Positions 35,006 to 46,491 of a stretch of DNA of 64,000 bases are shown here, in pieces (position 1 is the stretch's first letter; each line of letters begins with the position of its first letter). Source of the stretch: Anaeramoeba flamelloides (Eukaryota; Metamonada; Anaeramoebidae); NCBI GenBank assembly GCA_027625915.1, contig JANTQA010000042.1, positions 1,314,001 through 1,378,000 on the forward strand, given 5' to 3'. A program made the position numbers and the translations under genes. A model generated the notes under the pieces. The model saw nothing but the letters and a program-made list of their open reading frames with translations. It was not told where the DNA came from and did no database searches.

Positions 35006-37772
35006 GAAAGTAAAGTCAAGTTGAAAAAAAGATGTTCGAAAAAATAATAGTAAAAAAATTGAGACTATGGAATGTCTTTTAAAATGAATTTAATTATTTG
35101 CAAAAACTATTCATTGTTAACCATTTTTCAGAGAAAGTTCAGTTATAAAAATCCGTAATGCCCGTCTCAAAATTTGTGACTCACCTTTTTTTAGTTTTTG
35201 ATTTTATTTTTTTTAATTTTTTAAATATCAAGATTTTGTATATTTGTAATGATTATAAAAGGAATTACAATTTAAATTTAATTATGAATTGTTCTTGAAT
35301 ACTAAAGGATATTTTATTTTTTTTTTTCAATTTAGAATTTCGGGTTTGTAAAAAATTTTGTAATGAAGTTTATATTTGAAATCAGACATAACTTTATAAA
35401 ATATTAAATTGTAATTAATTCTTTCAATATGAAATGTAAGATCAATATCATGATTTGATAATTTATTCATATTTCTAGAATCATTGAATTCCAAATAATA
35501 TGAAAATTAAATTAAGTTTCAACCACTTTTAGTGACACCACTGAGGTTCTAGTATCCTAAACATAGTTGGAATTAGGAAAATTCAAATTTGGTTACTTCA
35601 AAATTCATTATCAACAAATTAGGGCAATTTCACATAATTTTTAACAATTAAAACAATTTCAAATAATTAGAAACCTTTTAAAATTTATTAAAGATTAGAA
35701 TAATAAATACTTTAGAACCAATTTAAAAGAATAATTTCCCCCAACTGAACAATTTTTTAAAAATGATAAAAATATTAATTTTAAAGAGTGCAAAACAAGT
35801 AATAGAAAACAGCAATTCTAGATATTTAAATTCAAATAAAAGTTCTTGTATTTTTAAAATGAGAGTTATTATCCCTTTTTTTGTTAAAATGGCTTTAAAT
35901 ACAGCTAGTGATATTTGAAAAGATCTTGTTAATCTGATATTTTTATTTATAATACATCAACAGTGTTTTCTAGAAAACACATTCACCAGATTTTATGATA
36001 AAATAAAAGAATAAAATTAGTCTGACATTTAAGGAATAAACCTTCAAGAAAATTTTAAAAACAAAAAATATTTTCAACAACTGTCCAAAAATCCATGCTC
36101 TACGAAAAACTCGTTATGTAAAAATAAAATTACTAACAAAATGTCATAATTTGAACTTTTTTTTTGTAACATAATAATTATTCAAAGTTTATACATTAAA
36201 GTGAAACGTTAATTTTTATTAATTTCTTCATAATTAATTCATGGCCAAAATTAACTATAACATTTATAAATTTAATTTTTTCATAAAAATTGTTGGCTGG
36301 AATTGGAGATTAATGACTAAATAAACTGATTTTTTGTTTAAAAAATATAATATATTATTTAAAAATCGAATATAGAAAATAATACTTTGGAATCCGTATC
36401 TCCTATTATAATTTTAAAAAAATAAAATATTATTATTTCATTGTTTTACAAGAACACCCATAATCTTTGCATTTGAATATTAAATATACAAATATTTTTT
36501 TTTCCAAATGATCACTATCTCTAATAAAATAAAATCTTGAAAGACAAATCTAAAAGATTGTATTGTATCCCAAAAAAATAACATCATAAATAAATCAAAT
36601 AAATTTCTCAAAATTGCTTTTAATTTTTTTTTTTGTTCAATAATAATTTCTCAGGAATTTTTATTTGATGTATTATTAAATTAACATTTTTTTTTATTAT
36701 ATTTTGGAGAATATCCAACTTAAGAGTACCTAAAGAATTTTTAATATATTAGTATTATTTTCATTTTCAATAGGTGTCGTTCCTTTGTTGTATCATTAAT
36801 ACCTTATTGAAAAAGAAAAAAAAAATGACACTTTGAATGGAAACTGATTAGTTTAACCAATTTTTTTAATGAATACTATTTAAAAGCAATTACTCGAAAA
36901 ACAACATAACTTTAAAGAACTAAATAACACAATATTATGTTTTATGTTATTTGTATTTACCTAATAAATATAAAAAAAACATTCCATTTTCAGAAATTTT
37001 CTTTTATTAATATAGTTTTCAAAGAAGTAGATTGTACTTTACATTTCTCTGGTTTTATTAGTTTGGTATTTTTATTGGATTATATACCAGGTGAAACTCA
37101 AGAAGAATCTATGGATTACAATTTGTAACTGCCATTGAAAATGAAAAAATAAAAATCAAAGGAAACTTATAAATTTTCTATTATGAAAAAACCAGTTAAA
37201 AAATAAAAAAGGGGTGAGGATAAAATTATTTCCTATTGAATAATTCAATGCCCCCCCCAAAAACCCTTGTTTTAAAAAAATATTTATTTTCACGAAAAGG
37301 ATTCTTCCATATTTTTTCCTCCTTGTTGTGAAACAAAAAAGATTATATATTTTTCTCAAAAATATATAAAAAAAATAAATTCTTAACTTTTACTAATTAT
37401 TTTTCAATTAAACTCTTTTTCAAAAATTGTGACTCACCTGAAATAATAAATTGTAAAAAAATAATTATCCTTTAGTATTCAAGAACAATTAATAACTCAA
37501 TATGATTTGTAATTCACTTTTAAGTCGTTCTAAATCTATAAAAGCCTGATATATTAAAAATTAAAAAAAAATAAAACCAAAAACTAAAAAAAAGTGAGTC
37601 AAAATTTTTGAAATGAGCATTACCCATTTTTTATTACTGAACTTTCACTGAAAAAAAGTTGAATAACAATATTTTTTATGAATAATTAAATTCATTTTCA
37701 AAGACACTACATAGCCCCAATTTTCTTAGTGATTATTTGTCTTTTCGAAGATCTCTTTTTTTTTCCACATGA

Positions 37773-37823
<51 letters not shown>

Positions 37824-37969
37824 AAACCTAAAGTAAAACAAAAATTTGAAAAATTAGAAAAAATGATTCTGATCCAAAAATTTGAAAATAATTTTTGTTA
37901 AGAATACTGGAATAAACCCTCAAAACAACTCCCATTAAGATTATAAAGTGAGTCAAAATTTATGAAAAA
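34735..37969. repeat. 3.2-kb inverted-repeat structure with about 550-600-bp arms
   Basis: Left arm 34735-35340 and right arm 37416-37969 are inverted copies. The outer termini are TTTTTCAAAAATTTTGACTT and its complement. Shared blocks include CAATGGTAGTTCTTTTGAG, CAAATTTTTGGATGAGAATC, a 66-T (left) or 42-A (right) homopolymer, GTGACTCACC and TGTTCTTGAATACTAAAGGA. The interior of about 2.1 kb is AT-rich. It could be one element with long inverted ends or two inverted copies of a smaller repeat. A short frame ending DYIPGETQEESMDYNL (to 37128, +) is the only protein-like stretch inside, and its family is not recognised. Confidence 0.7.
37416..37613. mobile_element. 198-bp MITE family E inside the right arm
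   Basis: Ends TTTTTCAAAAATTGTGACTC and its complement (GTGAGTCAAAATTTTTGAAA). A related unit, lacking one recognisable end, lies in the left arm from about 35160. These ends resemble the outer termini of the large inverted structure, so the family may have inserted into a relative of itself. Confidence 0.6.
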
Positions 37970-39699
37970 TAGTTTAGTTTCCAAGATTTTATATCAAATA
38001 TATTCCCAAATATCTAGACCATAGAAGAAGTGCCAAAGTAAATCACAAAAATACTACATAAGATCTAAACACATCCACAAATACTATCTAAAGAAACTAT
38101 GAACATTTAAGTTAAAAATTCTTACTTAAAAATATTTCAATAATTTGGGAATATCAACTTAAAACTAAAAGAAATAATTTTCCAATTTACTTATTCACAG
38201 AAAATAGTTATCAACGCCATCGTGATTATTTCAGTTAATCAGTAATAATCCAAATATTAAAAATATCAATCATTTTTATTTTTATTTCTAATATTTTCAA
38301 CATTCTCAAGTGAATAAAATTCTTTACAATTGTTAATGATGATTAATAATAATGAGAATAAATATTATCCAATAAGTTATTTAAATAATAAAAGTTCGTT
38401 ATTTAAACCCTAAATAATTATTTACTCGCCATACTTAATCTTTTCAACATTTTTAGAAATTTAATAAATCATTGAAATATAAATTTGTAAAAATTAATTC
38501 AACTCTTATGCACAATGTCAATTTTCGAGGAAAACCCAAAAAAAAAAAAAAAAACAAAAAAAAAAACAAAGCAATTATATAAAAATATATTTTGAGATTT
38601 TTATTTCTTATTTTTTAATAAATAAACTTAAAAATAGGAAAAAAAAAAGTTACAGAAAGGTAAAAATAAATTTTAAATTTCCCCAAAGTCCACTCTGTAT
38701 TTCAAATTTTATAAATAATAACATCTTACTCAATTTTATCTTGGAATAATTAATACAAAATCTAAAAGACTTGGGGTGGGGTGTTTAAGAACAAAAAAAC
38801 TTATAAATCCTTATTTATTTATTTTTTTTTTTGAATGTTCAATCTTATTATAAAAAAAAAAAAACTAAACCCCATTCTAAAAATTCAGACACGCGCAAAA
38901 GCATAAAAAGGCAAAATAAAACCCAATCTAATATATTTTTCCATATATAATATAAAACCACCTTTAAGTTACCCAGTGTTAATCTTTTTATAAGTAATCA
39001 TTTTCATCCAAATAAAATAAAAACACCATAGAACAAAAAAATCAATTGGTGTCTACAAAATAATGAAACGAGTGAGAATAAAAATATATTCGAAAATTTG
39101 TTGAAATTTCATAAACAATTGTTGATCGATCAAATGATAAGATACCATCAACAAATTGAGTCTGATTTTTCTATTTAACAAACTCAACACTAACCTTCTA
39201 TCATCCATCAGAAAAAAAATAACCAGATCATACGAAAAAGATTACAAAACTGGGAAAAAGGAAATGAAAACAAAACAAAAAAGACAAAAAATGAAATAGT
39301 TTGTAAAATTAAAATTCTTCCCAAATTGAATGTAAAGTGGGGTATTGCTATTCTTTCAACCGGTTTAAACTATGTCCAAATTTTTGGAATTTAGTTTAAT
39401 AGTACTCATCTATACACACAAACTAATTTTTCATTAATCACGAATGTAGAAATTTTTTGGAAACAAAATACAAAAATCATCAGTCTACTCCCCCGCTAAA
39501 ATATTTTTGAAAAAGTGAAAGAAATAAGAAACGATTAATCAGGTATGACAATTTATTTTATGAAAAATAAAATTTCAAGAAATTAACAAGTCTAATGAAA
39601 ATAATTATTTCAATTGTCTATTAAAAAAAATAATAATAATAAATAAATGTATAAATAAATAATAATAAATAAATAAATAAATAATAAAAATTTAAATTT
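37970..39699. other. AT-rich region, no gene seen
   Basis: Low-complexity sequence downstream of the DENND6-like gene, with AATAAA-rich repeats just after its stop at 39620-39690. Confidence 0.5.
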
Positions 39700-42164
39700 C
39701 TATTTTTCTTTGGAAATATTTTCCATTTCCAAATATAAATTCTCATGGAATTCTTTTGGCAAAGAATCTATAATTTGAATTAAGTATTTTTTCAAAACGT
39801 TAATGAGTTTTTGGTCAGTGCCCCGAATGGAACTTCTGTATCTTTTTAATATTTTTCTAAAGAATTCAACCTTTTCATCATTTTTCAATGATTTGATTTT
39901 TTTTGCAATATCTAGAGCGAAAATTGCTTGTTTGCACCGCTTTTGGAATTTCTTAAGAACTGATTGTTTCATTGTATCATACCAAAAATAAAACGATGAG
40001 GAATGGATAAAATTTTTATAAATATCAACCCATTTTGTTCTATTTTTATACTCAAATTGGAGCTCCATGTTTAGAAATTTAAAAAGGAATTCCTTTTCTT
40101 TAAACCCCTTAAAAACTAATGAATTCGAAAATGGTTCGGTTTTTCTAAGGCGGGTTAATAAAGAAATAAAATCAAAAATAAGAGAGAGAAATAAGAAATA
40201 TAAGATATAAGATATAAGAATAAGCAAATTTATAAATTTCACACAATTATTGATTGAAAAGAAAAAAAAAAAATGATTGGCTTACCTTTTTAAAGGGACT
40301 AACGACATAAAATATTGTTGAAGGGGTGTTAAGAAAGCCATATTTAAATCCCAAAAAAATTGTCTTATTGAGACATTTTTTTGGGTATATTGCTTATCAA
40401 GATCTGATGTTGTGTCGATTTTTTTTAATTTTTTTAAAAAAGAAGAGGGGAATTTAATAATTGGCTTAATCTTTGAAACAACTTTTTCTGGGAATTGTAA
40501 ATCCTTTTTTTTGATCTTGTTGAATTTTATTTTCGGTGATTTAAAAATCAATTTACTACTATTACTCTTTGTGTTGTTTCTGTTGCTACCGCTGTTAGTA
40601 CTGTTATCACTGTTGCTATTACTATTGCTAGTGCTGCTATCACTGTTGCTATTTCTATTATTGTATTGCACTTTTATTGTATTCTGGTGGTTCCCAACTG
40701 AAATTTTGTTTGTCCAATGTTGAAAGGCCTTTTCACTGAAAAATGGATTGGTAGTGCCAATGATTGTTGCATGTGCCTTTCCATTGCTGGCAAAAGATTT
40801 AAACCCGGTATTATTCATTGTAAAATAAGGATACAGTTCGCCCTTAAATTGGATTGGGAATAATAAACTCCCCAGGCCTAGCACTGCTTGGCTTGAAAAT
40901 TGTGGTGAATTTGATGAAAGCAAAATGTTTTCCCCCATAATCATTAATTGCCACAGCAAAGTTAAAGAAGGCAGCACACCTTTAAAAACTAAATACAAAT
41001 TTGTTTCCAAACCAACAAATCCTGGAATACAGATGGAAACATACCGATTTAGTGCATTGCTGATATTTTTGTCGATCAATGCCCCCTTATTATTATTTTT
41101 TGGATTGCTGCTCTTAGTATTATTTGCTTTTTCATTCTTGTGGTTGCTATTTTTTTTTTTATGCTCATGTGAAACTATTAGTGGCGACGAAGAAATTGAT
41201 CTTGATGAAGAATCAATGCCCCTATCAGTATTTGAATTTGAGTCTGTACTTGTAAGTTTTGTATTTGATTTTGTTAATTTTGGTTTTTTGTTTGGGTACA
41301 ATTTTGATTTTGTGGGAGTTGAAATCTTTTTTTTTTGATTTGTATTGGAGTTCTTTTTTTTGGCGTTACGTTTCTTAAAAGAAGGTAACGGAGTGAAAAG
41401 TTTGATTGGAATTTTGTTGTTTCTCTTTCTAAAAGAACCAACATATCGTGTTGGTATAATTGCAGATAGGCTATGGCCCAAGATAGGGAACAAATATCTT
41501 TTTCCTTTACGGATCGATGTTGGCCAGGTTGTTTGAATTTCTGTGTAGGCTTTCTTAAAGACACTGGAAGGGCTAGATCCTTCAAGCGCATATTTCCCAA
41601 CACAAGAAATTAAATCGCTAAATAAGTTTTGAAACTCATAGCTTGTGATTAAAACGATGGACTTGTGTGTATAATTACGCTTGTTTGTTGGATCTTTTTT
41701 GGAGGAATAATAAACATACCCATACAGTGGCTTTGCTTTTGTTTTGATCATAAAAGAATAAGTCAGTGTGCATGTTTTTGCAAAGCCGCTATCAGGTAAG
41801 GAATAAAACCCGATGTTTGATTTCCCTTTTTTTGAATATCCAATATTTTTTGGATAAATTAATGATATTCCTAAAAAGTAATGGTTGTGCGATTATTCAA
41901 AAAAAAAAAAAAATTTGCAAATAACAAAAAAATTTAAAAAAAAAGAAAAAGCGTTGATTTGAGTATTAAGGAATTTTCTAACAGGTAATGAACAGATTCT
42001 TAAATTCAAAATATCCAATTTGTAATTCAAGATTAAAGATTAATTAATTTTTTGAGATAAAGTAAGAAAGAATCATAAAAAAAAAAACAAGTTTTACTTG
42101 GTCCAGTTGTATTATCAAAAGTGACAAGACAAAAAGAAACCACCCATTTGTCAATTGTTTCCAT
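39700..42164 (-). CDS. DENND6-like DENN-domain protein (Rab GEF)
   Basis: Three exons with agreeing phases: 42164-42098, 41870-40286 and 40144-39700, giving 2,097 nt and 698 aa. Introns are 227 and 141 nt. Family landmarks align in order with animal DENND6. METIDKWVVSFCLVTFD is the N-terminal strand. NIGFYSLPDSGF, then PLYGYVYYSSKKDPTNKRNY, mark the uDENN. LLWQLMIMGENILLSSNSP, ELYPYFTMN and IIGTTNPFFSEKAFQHW mark the core DENN. FLTPLQQYFMSLVPLKR and WVDIYKNFIHSSSF mark the dDENN end. DENND6 proteins act as guanine-nucleotide exchange factors for Rab14 on endosomes in animals. The substrate here is inferred by homology only. The protein is about 90 residues longer than the human one because of two Ser/Asn/Lys-rich inserts. 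TAG stop. Confidence 0.92.
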
Positions 42165-43664
42165 CTAAAAAATGATATTTATAAGGATTAAACCAAAGAA
42201 CACAACAGAAAATAATAAAAAAAAAAAAGAACAAAAAAGTTTTAAAAATGAAAGTTTTTTTTAATTTATCAATTATTTTTTTGGAAAAATGGTTGTCATA
42301 ATATAACACTATTTTGTCAAGAGGACGGAATTCAAAAATTTGTATTCTACTAAAATTTGGAGTCTTGAATAGATGAAATCACTATAAAAAATTATTTTAC
42401 AATTTTGTTAGAAACAACACGAAACTAAAGTGGTTTGATTTTATTTAACGAGTGAAGGGGTTAAAAATTATTTCAGAATTAAATGAATTTATCATTCTTT
42501 TTCAAAAAAGTGCAAACTATGAATTTCAAATCAAAACGAAGACAAAAAAAGTTTCTTAATCAAGTGACTTTGTTTGTTTTGGATTTATTATAAGAATTTA
42601 TTCAAGAAAAATTAGATTTATTTTTTGGATCAGTTTTTTTAAAATAAAATCACCTTTCATAAAGAAATGATGAAGTTGGGGGTTTTCTAATGATCATCTT
42701 CGTTAAGAATAAACTAATTTATTTATTACAGGATTTGATCGTTATTGTAGATTTGGAAAGAATAAAATGATCTTTCTATTGAAGGTAAATTCTTTTGAAA
42801 GGAATTTATTCATAACGATCTCAAAAATTTATTATTAAAATTATTGAATAATGAATTTTATTTCAAAAAAATTCCAAGCAAAAGTTAATTAAATCAAACT
42901 AATTTTTTTTAAGTGTAAGTTAACCCAATCGTTTTCCATTTCAAAGAATCAAATTGGTAAGTCTAAAAAGAGATCTTTAACTTTAGAATTTTCCATTATA
43001 AAACTAGCAGCAAAATAGCATACCCACTTTCATGGTATTTTTCAAATAGTTTTAATTTAGTTTATTTTGTTTGTTTTGAATAGTAGGGGTTTTTTCAAAA
43101 TCTTTTTGTATAAATTGAATTACTGAACATATCTCAGAAAATCGATTTTTTTATTTTAAATTTTCAAGATCAAGTGTCTTTTGAGGTACATTCGTTCCAA
43201 GTCTATTATGATTTTTTTTCGATATAGCTGTTTTAAAAAAGTGTGGACTCGAAGTTTTGTAAGTAGGGATTAAAATTTTCTAATTCATATGTTTTAATCA
43301 GTTTGGTCAACACCTAACAAAAGTTTTGGTACACACTTTTCTAAAACAGCTGTAACAAAATTTGATATTTAATTTGATTTTTTTTTCAAAGTTGAATAAT
43401 AAAACAAGCAAGCTTTTGTATTGATTTTTTGAGAGATGTTTGAAAGATTATATATTAATGTGAATTACACCCAATAACAACATGTTTTAAGCTTAGGTTT
43501 CGCCTTTGTAGATGCTAAACATCTAATTACATATTTTATTATTATTTGAAAGTATATTTAATTTGATAAATAACCTTCAAATGAAAAATTGGTTATTTGA
43601 ACTAAGAAAGAATTATTTGACAATTTAAATTGAAAAAAATACTTTTATATTTGATTTCCTTTAG
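42165..43664. other. 5' flank of DENND6-like gene, AT-rich
   Basis: Promoter side of the minus-strand gene. No other gene or repeat copy is recognised. Confidence 0.5.
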
Positions 43665-44720
43665 GTTTTTTTTTCATTTTTGAAATAAACTGAAAATATC
43701 TGAAAATTTCCCTTTATTTCAAAAAGTAAAAAAACCTAGGACACTTATCTTTAGGTTTTTTTTAGTTCCAGAAATAAAAAAGAAAATTTTAAAAATTTTC
43801 TTTTAATTTCTGAAATTCATAAAAACAACCTTTAAGTTTTCTTGAGTTTTCAATTTATTTGGAAAATCGATAGATTTTTAGTTAGGTTTTTTTTTAGTTT
43901 TTGAAATAAAACTAAAATTTATTAAAATTTTCTGTTTATTTCAAAAAGGAAAAAAAACCTAGAACACTTCACAAATAAAACAGAAAACTCAAAAAAACCT
44001 AGGAACTCTACAGCGCTCTGAAGGCATTCTACGAAACTTGGCGGGCACTTCGATTGTTTTTTTTTTTTAATTTTTGTCTTAAACAGAAATTTTCAGTAAA
44101 TATCCGTTTATTTCAAATATTAAAAAAAAATCTAAGACATTTTTGGTTAGATTTCCCAGAATTCAAAAGAATGGGTATTTACTATATGATTTTCCACTAT
44201 TATTTTGAACTGTTAAAAAGTTAGGCAATTTGCCTTAGGTTTACTAAGGTTTAAAAGATCCCAACAAAATCTATGATTTTACTCAATTCTTTTTAATTCT
44301 GGAATATCTCTGTTAGGTTTTCTTGAGATATTGTGTTTATTTGGGAAAGTGATAGATTTTGCAAATAAAACAGTAATCCTCAAGAAAGCCGATGTGGGCT
44401 TTTTTTTATTTCAAAAATTAAAACAAAAAACTACTAATTTTTCCAAACTTTAAAAGAATAGAGTAAAAACAACGATTTTTCTTGATTCTTTTGAATTTTT
44501 GAAAAGCATCGTTAGGTCTTTTTTTATATTTTAGGAAATAAACCGAAAAATTATTAAAATTTCAGTTTATTTCAAAAAGGAAAAAAAACCTAGAACACTT
44601 CACAAATAAAACAGAAAAACTCAAGAAAAGCTAGGCACTTGACGGACACTTTAGTTAGCTTTTCAATAATTTAAAAGAACTGAGTAAAATCATAGATTTT
44701 TTAGAAATTTTAAATCCTAA
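43665..44720. repeat. Palindrome array C3 (largest, about 1 kb)
   Basis: Multiple H2 hairpins (GGTTTTTTTT / GAAATAAAC, mirrored by GTTTATTTC / AAAAACCTAG) lie at about 43675-43740, 43885-43960, 44060-44140 and 44515-44590. H1 hairpins lie at about 44160-44215, 44260-44310, 44440-44505 and 44650-44700. H3 halves (AACAGAAAACTCAAAAAAAC) lie between. Linkers read AGAACACTT and CACTTGACGGACACTT. Confidence 0.7.
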
Positions 44721-44829
44721 AAAATCAAATATACTTTCTTCTTTTTATTTCTACAATTAAAAAGTATGAAATATCCACAATTTTCCTCGGTGTGTTTTGG
44801 ATTCTGGAAAACCTTGGGTAATTCGTCTT

Positions 44830-45560
44830 TATCACAATTATTTTTTTTTTACAAAGTTTTAGTTTTTTTAGATGAATAATAATGTTTTTAAAACTGTGAG
44901 TTATTATCTATTCAAATCAATTCTCTTAAAGTTGAATCGTGTGGAAATTCATTGTTACATACCTTTAAATTCTTTTACCCCCAAATAGACCTGTTTTTCT
45001 AGACTCGGGAATTTGAAAAAATATTTTACTACTATTTTCAAAATAACCAGGGCACAAAAGTTTAATGTATATTTCAAAATAAAAATTATCTATTTTTTTG
45101 TTGTAGAAAACCATATCCACAAAAGGATCAAAGAAGTTAAATATAAACCATGATTAAATAGTGTACTGATCTCTTAAAGTTCAACAATTAAAAATCAAAT
45201 TCTGAAAATGAATGGATCAAATTCGAAAAGTAATTTCATCAAAAAATAGAGTAAATTATTAATATAATTTTTAAAAAAAAATAAAAAATTACAAATAAAC
45301 TGAGAAAATTTGAAATATTCCCAATAAATTTCCTTCAGTGTTTTAAAATTTACTTAAAACCTCAAGTTGTTTACCTTCAAAAATGATTTGACCTTATAAA
45401 TACTATTGGTTAGTCAATTAGATTCTACCTTGGAACAAGAAGAAAAAAAGCCGGGATTTCAATTTTGAAGCAGGGTTTATTGTCCTTGGATAGGCATTAA
45501 ATTGATAACTTTACTAACAACAATAAATACAATAGCCTCAAGTTTGTTGAGAACCATAAT
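44830..45560. repeat. Interspersed repeat D, copy D4 (longest)
   Basis: It contains the blocks shared with D1, D2, D3 and D5: TTTTACCCCCAAATAGACC, GGATCAAAGAAGTT, AAAATTTACTTAAAACCTC, TTGGAACAAGAAGAAAAAAA and CAATAAATACAATAGCC. No ORF of note. Confidence 0.55.
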
Positions 45561-46015
45561 ATTGATTAAACTAAATACATTTCATGAAAAGGATGAAAGG
45601 TTAAACCAAGTAATATTTTTACATGACTTTTATTTTTTAATTGTATTTTTGAAGAGAGGGAAAGTCTAAAATAATAATAACAAAATTAAAATTCATTCCT
45701 AAAAAAAAAAAGCAATAAAGCATAAAAGCAAGATCTAAATAAATTAACAAAGTCCCCAACTCTGAAAAGGGAATAAAAAATTTCTCAGGATTTTGTTAAT
45801 CAAAGAATTAAAGTTTAGATTCTCTCTTTTTACTCAATTTGAGAAAATCCAAAAGAAAATTTTGTGTTCTTGAATGTTTCTGTTAACAGTTCAAGAAAAT
45901 TTTGTGTTCGATTAGGCTCTTCTTAGATTGAAGTTTTTTTGAAATTGTTGTATTTTTATTCTCCTTCTTTTTGCAATTTCTTTATGAAAAAGAGTAAATA
46001 ATTTGCTTTTTTCGG

Positions 46016-46108
46016 ATGTCTGTGAAAATTCTCAAAAAGGCTCTAAGGGGAGAACGTTCAAAAATTGTTGGTGGTGAATTATTTCAAGACTTGCAAGTTT
46101 TTGTTTAA
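46016..46108 (+). CDS. Possible 30-aa small ORF or first exon
   Basis: ATG to TAA, starting MSVKILKKALRGERSKIVGG and continuing ELFQDLQVFV. Composition is protein-like and the local GC is higher than the flanks. A GTTTTT donor after ...FQDLQ is possible, but I found no convincing downstream exon. The family is not recognised. Confidence 0.25.
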   Translation: MSVKILKKALRGERSKIVGGELFQDLQVFV

Positions 46109-46491
46109 TTTCTCGTTAAAATTATTTCATAAAAAAACGAAAATCTGAGAAAGAATAAATTGAAATGAGCAATTTGTGAGTGAGTGGCAACAATTTCTCA
46201 CAGAGTGGCAAGAATAGTTCATTTCTTAAATTTTGTGTCAGATTTACATTTTTAGAAACAAAACAAAATATCAAAAGAGAAAAAATTTCTAAAAAAATTT
46301 AAGAATAGCAAAAGAACTTTATTTTTTAAAAGTGAAAAATTTGTCTCAATTTTTTTTTAAAGAAGATCAAACCATTGATTTTCTTTTTCATTCAAAAATT
46401 TGTGTTTTTTTTAACAAAAAAAAAAAAAAAAAAAAGAAAAAAAAAACAAAATTAAATTCAAAAAGAATGATCCAAAAATAAAACACTCTTT

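Noticed and set aside
34831-35013. 60-aa Phe-rich frame
   Set aside because: It is a translation of the 66-T homopolymer in the left arm of the inverted repeat.
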